Assembly: GCF_025787225.1 (NCBI RefSeq)
Contig: NZ_CP090958.1
Coordinates: 186,001-250,000 of the forward strand
Direction: 5' to 3'
Length of the DNA: 64,000 nt
Source: Saxibacter everestensis
GTDB taxonomy: Bacteria; Actinomycetota; Actinomycetes; Actinomycetales; Brevibacteriaceae
Positions 58,335 to 64,000 of this stretch are shown here, piece by piece (within the stretch, counting starts at the first letter, position 1; every line of letters starts with the position of its first letter). The notes under the pieces were generated by a model. That model saw only the letters and a list, made by a program, of their open reading frames with translations, searched no databases and was not told the origin of the DNA. The translations under genes and the position numbers were made by a program.

Positions 58335-59719
58335 GATTGCCGACTCGCCGCAATTAGTTCGCGAAACCAGTCCGCGGACGCCTTGGCCGTGCGCTCGCCG
58401 GTGCTGAAATCGACGTAGTAGAGGCCGAAGCGCTGAGTGTATCCCTCGGCCCATTCGAAATTGTCGAGCAGCGACCACACATAGTAACCGCGCACGTCGG
58501 CACCGCGTCGCAATGCTTCGTGCACCGCGCGGATATGCCCGTCCAGGTAGCCGATCCGGCTGGTGTCTTCGACTCGGCCGTTCTCCGGCCGGTCGGGGAA
58601 GGAGCAGCCATTCTCGGTGATCACGATCGGGGGCAGTACGTCCGGGTAGCGATCCGTCAGCTTGACCAGCAATTCGGTAAGTGCGGCGGGCTTGATCGGC
58701 CAGCCGAATCCGGTCACCTCGGTGGCATCGAACGGCACCTCATCGAAAGGCAGGCCGAGTGCCGCGGCTTCTGATCCGGCGGCCGGTGCGCCAATCCGGG
58801 TCGGGTTGTATGAGTTGACGCCGTAGAAGTCCAGCGGCGTTGCAATGATGTCGACGTCGCCCGGTCGCAGGCCGGGAAACTCGGGGAAGCCGAACGCGGT
58901 GAGGTCCGGGTAGCGACCGAGTAACAGCGGATCGGCGAATACCCGGTTGTAAATCATGTCGTAGCCTTCGGCCGCCAGCCGGTCCGGCTCGGAATCCGAG
59001 GCGGCTACGACCAGGGTGTGGTTGTTGGCTATCCCGACTTCCCGCACGCCGCGCTCGCGGAGGGCGGATGTCGCCAGTCCATGGCCGAGCAGCTGGTGAT
59101 GGGCAGTCGGAAGCGATTCGAAGAGCAGGGCCCGGCCCGGGGCGTGACGGCCGGTGGCGTAGCCGAGCAGAGTGGTCATCGCCGGTTCGTTCAGGGTGAT
59201 CCACCGGGCTACCCGGTCGCCCAGCCGGTCGGCGACCAGGCCCGCGTAGTCGGCAAACCGGTAGGCGGTGTCCCGGCTGAGCCAGCCTCCGGCATCTTCG
59301 ACTGGCGTCGGCAGATCCCAGTGGAAGAGGGTTGGGATGGGAGCAATGTCTCGGGCGAGCAGTTCGTCGACTAGTCGCTCGTAGTAGTCCAGGCCCTTTA
59401 GGTTCACAGCACCGGAGCCCGCAGGCTGTACTCGAGGCCAGGCCACCGAGAATCTGTAGTCCGAGACGCCGAGACCGTCCAGAAGTGCCACGTCTTCGGG
59501 GTAGCGGTGGTAGCTATCTGCCGCGATGGCGGCGGTCGATCCGTCGATGATTTTTCCGTCCGCGTTCGAGAAGACATCCCAGATGGATTCGCCGCGGTCA
59601 TCCTCGTCGAGGGCACCCTCAATCTGGAATGCGGAGGTCGACGCGCCCCAACGGAAGTCGGCTGGGAACACCGGGAAGTCGGGAAGGTCGGTTTTGTCCT
59701 GCGGGCTGAAAGCTGTCAC
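58331..59719 (-). CDS. GH1 family beta-glucosidase
   Basis: A 462-residue cytoplasmic glycoside hydrolase (no signal peptide). The N-terminal GH1 signature is FRWGASTSAFQIEGAL. The acid/base glutamate is in TLNEPAM (about residue 178) and the nucleophile in IVITENGCS (about residue 369). WSLLDNFEWAEGYTQRFGLYYVD closes the barrel. It hydrolyses beta-glucosides or related aryl or oligosaccharide beta-glycosides. I chose the GTG at 59717-59719 behind GAGGTG; another GTG nine codons earlier is possible. It is the first gene of the coupled five-gene operon. Confidence 0.92.
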   Translation of the reverse strand: MTAFSPQDKTDLPDFPVFPADFRWGASTSAFQIEGALDEDDRGESIWDVFSNADGKIIDGSTAAIAADSYHRYPEDVALLDGLGVSDYRFSVAWPRVQPAGSGAVNLKGLDYYERLVDELLARDIAPIPTLFHWDLPTPVEDAGGWLSRDTAYRFADYAGLVADRLGDRVARWITLNEPAMTTLLGYATGRHAPGRALLFESLPTAHHQLLGHGLATSALRERGVREVGIANNHTLVVAASDSEPDRLAAEGYDMIYNRVFADPLLLGRYPDLTAFGFPEFPGLRPGDVDIIATPLDFYGVNSYNPTRIGAPAAGSEAAALGLPFDEVPFDATEVTGFGWPIKPAALTELLVKLTDRYPDVLPPIVITENGCSFPDRPENGRVEDTSRIGYLDGHIRAVHEALRRGADVRGYYVWSLLDNFEWAEGYTQRFGLYYVDFSTGERTAKASADWFRELIAASRQS

Positions 59720-59758
59720 GGCACACGCACCTCGTTGTGGTTGCACGACTTCTTACTT

Positions 59759-59776
59759 GCACGATTTGTGGTCGTG
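59759..59776. promoter_or_regulatory. Dyad GCACGA-N6-TCGTGC upstream of the beta-glucosidase operon
   Basis: GCACGA and TCGTGC flank a short spacer about 40 bp upstream of the chosen GTG. A further TTGCACGA copy lies at 59741-59748. Symmetry and position fit a TetR-family operator for the gene encoded second in the operon; this is inference. Confidence 0.5.
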
Positions 59777-59865
59777 CGGCTCCGGGGAACGTAAGAAGAT
59801 TGTGGCAACTCTATGTGGGACGATCGTCCCAGTCAATAGATTTTGCGACTCCGGGTGGTTACTTC

Positions 59866-59981
59866 GGGCGCCACTTCAGGCGCTACTTCGGGCGTGGGGA
59901 GGGCGGGAGGTTACTTCGGGCGTGGGAAAGGCAGGCGCTACTTCGGGCGTGGGGAGGGCGGGAGGTTACTTCGGGCGTGGG
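59866..59981. repeat. Composite ~55-bp tandem repeat upstream of the beta-glucosidase operon
   Basis: TACTTCGGGCGTGGG recurs at about 27-28-bp steps, in alternating GCTACTTC and GTTACTTC versions with GGAGGGCGGGAG spacers, giving a higher-order 55-bp period (59882-59936, then 59937 on). It fills most of the 302-bp gap before the YhgE-like gene's stop codon. No gene is supported in this gap. Confidence 0.8.
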
Positions 59982-60021
59982 GGCGTTTGGCCAGCGTCGA
60001 TGATGCTGGTTGCGCAGAACT

Positions 60022-61503
60022 TCAGCTTTGGGACCGTGGTGCCGACCCGTTGTCGTACCGCCGGACCAGTAATGCGGAACTGCCAGCAGCCAGGACGGTG
60101 ACCAGGGCGAGAGTACTGACTGTCGCAACCAGATCCGGCAGGCCGGCGCGGGTCTGAGCGGACAGTGAAGTCAAGCCGTTGAGCAGCGCCTGACCTGCCG
60201 CCGATCCGCCGCCGAGCAGCTGGGCGAAGCCAGCCGCGGGGAGTGCCGTGCCAAGGGTGAAGACGATGCCGATCAGCCAGCCAATGGTGCCGACCGCCGC
60301 CTGAATCGCCTGCAGGGTGATCGCAATTCCGGCGATCACGCCGCAACCGTAAGCCCAGACAAGTGACGGCATCTCGATTGTCGAACCAGTGGCGGTGGCG
60401 AAGCCCATGAAGCAGGCGGAGACCACCATGGCGACAAGGCTGGAAGTCAGCCATTGCAGGATCAGCATCCGTAGCCGGGGAACGTCGGGCACCGAAACCT
60501 GGCGCCGCCATGGACCGAGAACGAAGACTGCCATGCCCGCCCGGAAACTGACCAGCCAGCCGACCACGAGCGCGGTCACCAGACCCGCGCCGACCAGCAT
60601 CACCGAGTAGAGGACGATGCCCTGGCCTGACCCGGAACCACCTGCGTCCAAGGTCGAACCTGCCGCGCGATCGGCCGTCGAACCTGCCGCGGGATCGGAC
60701 GTCGAACCCGGATCGCCGGCGGCGTCATCGGACAGCGCCGTAGGCGGGCTGGACTTTGGCTGCACTCCTGGTTCCGGTGCGGCGCCTATCCCCGGGACGT
60801 TGATGTTCTCGACCTTCGTACCGACGAAATCGACGAGCTTCTCCAGCTGAGCGTCACTGACCTGGCCGTATGTATTGCCAGGCCCAGCCATCTTCTCCGC
60901 GACGACGCGCATGTTCTCCGCCATCAGATTGAGCGTCGGGCCAAGCGTCTGCCGCTTGAACTCGTCGAGCAACTTTCCGTTGTTCGCGCTCAGCATTGGG
61001 CCGGCCAGCACCGTGAACTCCGGCTGAGCAGCATCGCGGTTATGCGCTACGTCGAGCATGTAGTCGGCAACGTTCCGGGAGAAGTCCGGGTCGAAAATCA
61101 CTGCCATCTCGGCGTCGCCGGCCTCGACCATCTCCCGAGCGGTGCTCTCAGGGTAGGTAGTGCCGAGCACCTGGTAACCCTCAAGCACTCCCGTCTTGAT
61201 GCCCTTGGTGATTTCAGCTCCGAACTCGAACCACTCTGGCCGGGCGCTCATCACGGCGGCCAGCTCGACCGGCCGATCATGATTCACGATGGCCACCCGC
61301 AACGGAATCCGCTCCGGTTCTGGGGCCGGTTGCACCTGTTCGGGCGGGGGAGCGGCCGGTGCCGGGGTGGCCGAGCCGGCCACCATCCCGAGCAGCGCCG
61401 CCAGCAGAGCACAGGCGGCAAGGGTGACCGCAGACGAGGTGACGAAGAGCCGGACGGTCATTCTCGCGGCGGTCGGCACACTTCGAGAGTTCACTGGTTC
61501 CAT
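60022..61503 (-). CDS. YhgE/Pip-like multi-pass membrane protein (ABC-2-permease-like)
   Basis: A 493-residue protein. An N-terminal membrane segment (FVTSSAVTLAACALLAALLGMVAG, near residue 22-45) precedes a ~230-residue extracytoplasmic domain with VAIVNHDRPVEL and AVIFDPDFSRNVADYMLD. Five or six membrane helices follow (VLYSVMLVGAGLVTALVVGWLV, then TSSLVAMVVSACFMGFA, GCGVIAGIAITLQ, IGWLIGIVFTLGTA and TVSTLALVTVLAAGSSALL). This layout matches YhgE/Pip-like export or phage-infection proteins of unknown function. A Ser/Asp/Ala/Gly insert from 24-nt repeats (60653-60708) lies before TM2. The ATG at 61501-61503 overlaps the MobA-like gene by 13 nt. Confidence 0.75.
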   Translation of the reverse strand: MEPVNSRSVPTAARMTVRLFVTSSAVTLAACALLAALLGMVAGSATPAPAAPPPEQVQPAPEPERIPLRVAIVNHDRPVELAAVMSARPEWFEFGAEITKGIKTGVLEGYQVLGTTYPESTAREMVEAGDAEMAVIFDPDFSRNVADYMLDVAHNRDAAQPEFTVLAGPMLSANNGKLLDEFKRQTLGPTLNLMAENMRVVAEKMAGPGNTYGQVSDAQLEKLVDFVGTKVENINVPGIGAAPEPGVQPKSSPPTALSDDAAGDPGSTSDPAAGSTADRAAGSTLDAGGSGSGQGIVLYSVMLVGAGLVTALVVGWLVSFRAGMAVFVLGPWRRQVSVPDVPRLRMLILQWLTSSLVAMVVSACFMGFATATGSTIEMPSLVWAYGCGVIAGIAITLQAIQAAVGTIGWLIGIVFTLGTALPAAGFAQLLGGGSAAGQALLNGLTSLSAQTRAGLPDLVATVSTLALVTVLAAGSSALLVRRYDNGSAPRSQS

Positions 61504-62105
61504 TCGGTAAGTTGTTCCGGGGTGTCGATGTCGATTCCGGAACCGATATCGGCGCACTCAATCAACCGGACGTCATCGGCCCGGTCGCGCAAGTAGTCTC
61601 GGGCGCCGGTATCACCCTGTGCTGTTTCGATGATTCCACCCCAATGGTCGCGGCCCAGCAATACAGGATGCAGCGGCACACCGTTGTAGCTGGCGCGTGC
61701 GAGCGCCGACTGCCCGCTTGCGGCATCGAGCAGGCGGTGGACCACCGCCGAACTCACGCCAGGAGTGTCCACCAGGGTGACCAGCGCGGCATCCGTGACA
61801 CGGTCGGCGAGCAGGTGCCGGAGGCCTGCGCCGAGCGAGGCTCCGATCCCTAGCCGCCAGCTGTCGGCGACAACCAGGTCGGGCGACGCCGCCCGATCGA
61901 CGGAGTGTTTTGCTCCGGGGAATTCCGCGCCGACCCTATCGGCTTCGGCTCCGAGTACGACAACGATATGGGCGACATCGGCGGCCCGGAGCACGTCGTA
62001 GCTGTGGCGCGCCCAGCTGATGCCCTCCTCGGTGCGCAGCAAGGCTTTCGGCTTACCCATCCGACGTCCCGCGCCGGCGGCGAGAATGATCCCGGCGGTC
62101 GTCAT
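61491..62105 (-). CDS. MobA-like nucleotidyltransferase (MocA-type, molybdenum cofactor)
   Basis: A 204-residue NTP transferase. The signature GIILAAGAGRRMGKPKALL at the N-terminus binds the nucleotide. ALVTLVDTPGVSSAVVHRLLD and a C-terminal SGIDIDTPEQL follow, as in MocA/MobA-like enzymes that add CMP or GMP to molybdopterin. A truncated XdhC gene immediately upstream, overlapping by 4 nt, supports a role in maturing molybdenum hydroxylases. Other sugar- or cobamide-type substrates are possible for this family. Confidence 0.8.
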   Translation of the reverse strand: MTTAGIILAAGAGRRMGKPKALLRTEEGISWARHSYDVLRAADVAHIVVVLGAEADRVGAEFPGAKHSVDRAASPDLVVADSWRLGIGASLGAGLRHLLADRVTDAALVTLVDTPGVSSAVVHRLLDAASGQSALARASYNGVPLHPVLLGRDHWGGIIETAQGDTGARDYLRDRADDVRLIECADIGSGIDIDTPEQLTEWNQ

Positions 62106-62278
62106 CGCGGCACCGAGCCGAACGGCCGTCGGTCGGCTATCACAATCGGCGTGCCGGCTTCGCGGCCTGAGGAACTCTGGCGTGCGGAACTCCGGGCTTT
62201 TGTCGTGAGGGGCAGGGCCAGGGCAAGTGCGTGGCCGGGTTCGTACCAGGGCAGGGTCTGGTCGAGGATGTCCCGCAT
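62102..62278 (-). pseudogene. Truncated XdhC/CoxF N-terminal remnant
   Basis: A 58-residue reading frame with a good start (GAGGA before ATG at 62276-62278). MRDILDQTLPWYEPGHALALALPLTTKARSSARQ resembles the first ~35 residues of XdhC/CoxF, which load sulfurated molybdenum cofactor into hydroxylases. After a short unlike stretch, GTPIVIADRRPFGSV resembles the next XdhC strand, but the frame then stops. The Rossmann domain and the rest (normally 250-350 residues) are missing, with the MobA-like gene starting on the stop. It looks like an internal deletion, although a short functional peptide cannot be excluded. Confidence 0.6.
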
Positions 62279-62462
62279 GACCGTCCTCTCTCTAACGTCA
62301 GTTGAGTACAAACTACCTGTCTGCCGGTGCCGTTCCACACGAAGGACACGAAGTCGGCCTGCCGACGCGCCGTCCCGGGCCAGTACGAAGTTGGCCTGTC
62401 GCCGTCCCGGGCCCCGGCCATCGGGGTGGCAGCCGGATCGTCGGCGCGACTAGGGTGAGTTC
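62279..62462. promoter_or_regulatory. Divergent region before ptrB with imperfect direct repeat
   Basis: GAAGTCGGCCTG and GAAGTTGGCCTG begin two imperfect copies of a ~35-bp unit (62350-62386 and 62387-62412) that both contain GTCCCGGGCC. Promoters of the XdhC remnant and of ptrB should be in this 184-bp gap. Confidence 0.45.
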
Positions 62463-64000
62463 ATGGCTGATCATCTCGCTCCCGTCGCACCCAAGAAGCC
62501 CATCGAGCGCACTTTCCACGGCGACACTTTCGTCGACGACTACGAATGGCTCCGGGACAAGGAGAACCCCGAGGTGATCCGACACCTGGAGAACGAGAAC
62601 GCCTACACCGACGCCAATCTTGAACATCTCGCCGGTCTCCGGGAGGACATCTTCGGCGAGATCAAGTCGCGCACCCAGGAAACTGATCTATCCACGCCAG
62701 TGCGCCGCGGCTCCTGGTGGTACTACTCGCGGACCGTCGAGGGCAAGCAGTATGGAATGCACTGCCGGGCGCCAATCCGGAATGACGACGACTGGACGCC
62801 GCCGCGGCTCGAGCCAGGAGTGGCGGTCGAAGGCGAACAGGTTCTGCTCGATTCAAATCAGGAGGCCGAGGGACATGACTTCTTCTCGCTCGGCAGCTTT
62901 ACGCTCAATGCCGAGGGCACGCTGCTCGCCTTTGGTGTGGATACAAAGGGCGATGAGCGTTACCGGTTGCGTTTCAAGGACCTGACGACCGGGGCATTGC
63001 TGCCCGACGAGATTCCTAACACCTTCCCCGGTGTGGCGTTCGACGCCGCAGGCGACTACCTGTTCTATTCGACCGTGGACGATGCCTGGCGACCGGACAC
63101 TATCTGGCGGCACCGGATCGGCACGTCCGCCGATGACGACGTGAAGGTCTTCAAGGAACCAGACGATCGGTACTGGATTGGCATTGGGCGCAGTCGCAGC
63201 CGCGAGTACCTGATCCTGACAGCCGGATCGAAGATCACCTCCGAAGTCCACGTCCTGGAAGCCGCCAACCCGAACGGCGATTTCCGCGTGGTCTGGCCGC
63301 GGGTCGACGGCATCGAATACAGCGTCGAGCATGCGAAAGTGGCGGGAGAGGATCGCTTCGTCATCCTGCATAATGCCGACCAAGCAGACTTCAGCCTCAT
63401 TGATGTCCCCGTCGCCGACCCGTCCGGGCCGCGCCGCCCGGTTCTTCGCGATAGCACGGGGATGCGATTGGAGGGTGCCGATGCATTCGACGGTCATCTG
63501 GCGATCAGCTACCGGCAGGATGGGCTCACCAGGCTTGGCGTTGTGCCGCTCGGGGACGAGGGGTACGGCGAGCTGAACCCGATCAGCTTCGATGAAGCGC
63601 TCGGCAGCGTCGGCATCGGCGGCAACCCGGAATGGCGGCAGCGCACGTTGCGCCTCGGGTACACCTCGATGGTGACCCCGATGACGATCTGCGACTACGA
63701 CGTATCGAGCGGCGAGTTGCGCGAACTGAAGCGTCAGCCGGTCCTCGGCGACTTCGATCCGGAGCGGTATGAACAACGCCGCGAGTGGGTGAGCGCGGCG
63801 GATGGCGCTCGGATTCCACTGTCGATCGTGTATCGCAAGGATCTGGTATCGCCAGGGACCCCGGCCCCGTTGCTGCTCTACGGCTACGGCTCCTATGAAG
63901 TCAGCATCGACCCGTATTTCTCGGTGGCCAGGCTGTCGCTGCTCGATCGCGGGATGGTCTTCGTCATCGCGCATGTGCGTGGCGGCGGCGAGATGGGCCG
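62463..64000 (+). CDS. ptrB: Oligopeptidase B (S9 prolyl oligopeptidase family), 3' end cut by window edge
   Basis: 512 codons are present of about 700. The N-terminal KKPIERTFHGDTFVDDYEWLRDKENPEVIRHLE matches oligopeptidase B, a cytosolic serine peptidase that cuts peptides after Arg and Lys. The beta-propeller follows (YYSRTVEGKQYGMHCRAP, DTKGDERYRLRFKDL, YLFYSTVDDAWRPDTIWRH). The catalytic domain begins at PAPLLLYGYGSYEVSIDPYFS and reaches FVIAHVRGGGEMGR at the edge. The catalytic Ser, Asp and His all lie beyond the window. The ATG at 62463 follows AGGGTGAG. Confidence 0.93.
   Translation, partial: MADHLAPVAPKKPIERTFHGDTFVDDYEWLRDKENPEVIRHLENENAYTDANLEHLAGLREDIFGEIKSRTQETDLSTPVRRGSWWYYSRTVEGKQYGMHCRAPIRNDDDWTPPRLEPGVAVEGEQVLLDSNQEAEGHDFFSLGSFTLNAEGTLLAFGVDTKGDERYRLRFKDLTTGALLPDEIPNTFPGVAFDAAGDYLFYSTVDDAWRPDTIWRHRIGTSADDDVKVFKEPDDRYWIGIGRSRSREYLILTAGSKITSEVHVLEAANPNGDFRVVWPRVDGIEYSVEHAKVAGEDRFVILHNADQADFSLIDVPVADPSGPRRPVLRDSTGMRLEGADAFDGHLAISYRQDGLTRLGVVPLGDEGYGELNPISFDEALGSVGIGGNPEWRQRTLRLGYTSMVTPMTICDYDVSSGELRELKRQPVLGDFDPERYEQRREWVSAADGARIPLSIVYRKDLVSPGTPAPLLLYGYGSYEVSIDPYFSVARLSLLDRGMVFVIAHVRGGGEMG

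Noticed and set aside
59866-59981. CRISPR-like or phage attachment array
   Set aside because: Repeats are directly adjacent with variable steps and no spacers; no integrase or phage gene is near.

Overview
The window reads as GC-rich chromosomal DNA of a high-GC actinobacterium. The signs are a TIGR03086/mycothiol-type protein, a DUF222-HNH protein, an ECF42-type sigma factor with a YCII partner, a Stealth phosphotransferase, a MmyB-like XRE regulator and many 4-nt ATGA/GTGA gene overlaps. A member of the Micrococcales is plausible, but the genus cannot be fixed from this sequence. I found no rRNA, tRNA, CRISPR array, IS element or phage gene. Both edges cut genes: a glutaryl-CoA dehydrogenase on the left and an oligopeptidase B on the right.

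Layout. 0-7.3 kb (minus): gcdH, a VOC protein, a TIGR03086 protein, then a translationally coupled hydantoinase/oxoprolinase pair (hyuA-hyuB) followed by an NmrA-like oxidoreductase that seems to start at CTG. 7.6-16.5 kb: a lysine block with a DavA-like amidase, an ECF42 sigma-YCII pair, a PucR regulator divergent from a CAT-type amino-acid permease, a DavB-like lysine 2-monooxygenase and an N5-(carboxyethyl)ornithine synthase homologue. 16.6-24.3 kb: an efflux MFS with divergent XRE regulator, a Stealth protein, a phosphodiesterase and a DHFR-like/SRPBCC/DUF4166 operon. 24.4-31.9 kb: a fructoselysine-type (Amadori compound) cluster with ABC importer (binding protein and two permeases, no ATPase), FrlC-like epimerase, FrlB-like deglycase, FrlD-like kinase and LacI regulator; two LacI-type operators lie in the divergent promoter region. 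32-35 kb: PNPOx-like, VOC and DUF222-HNH proteins. 35-43.4 kb: a GCS2 ligase, a form-II molybdenum hydroxylase operon (FAD, 2Fe-2S and Mo subunits plus CoxG) and an NCS2 nucleobase permease. 43.7-45.2 kb: a GNAT and a PNPOx-like protein. 45.5-51.9 kb: a PucR regulator divergent from allH-allF-allG (DUF2877-FdrA-DUF1116), the oxamate carbamoyltransferase gene set, without carbamate kinase. 52-59.7 kb: an aldehyde dehydrogenase and a five-gene coupled operon (GH1 beta-glucosidase, TetR, sugar-type MFS, PLP aldolase/deaminase, gulonolactone-dehydrogenase-like flavoprotein). 60-64 kb: a YhgE/Pip-like membrane protein, a MobA-like nucleotidyltransferase, a truncated XdhC, and ptrB.

How the genes may work together. 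The clearest physiological thread is lysine: fructoselysine uptake and deglycation would release lysine, DavB and DavA would convert it to 5-aminovalerate, and GcdH acts at the end of the glutarate branch. A CEO/CEL-synthase homologue next to davB could link this to carboxyethyl-lysine. A second thread is nitrogen scavenging from purine or hydantoin-like compounds (HyuAB, NCS2 permease, molybdenum hydroxylase, AllFGH, two PucR regulators).

A striking structural trait is abundant short tandem duplication. Some repeats span stop codons at gene 3' ends. Others are in-frame and make low-complexity inserts or tails in otherwise conserved proteins.
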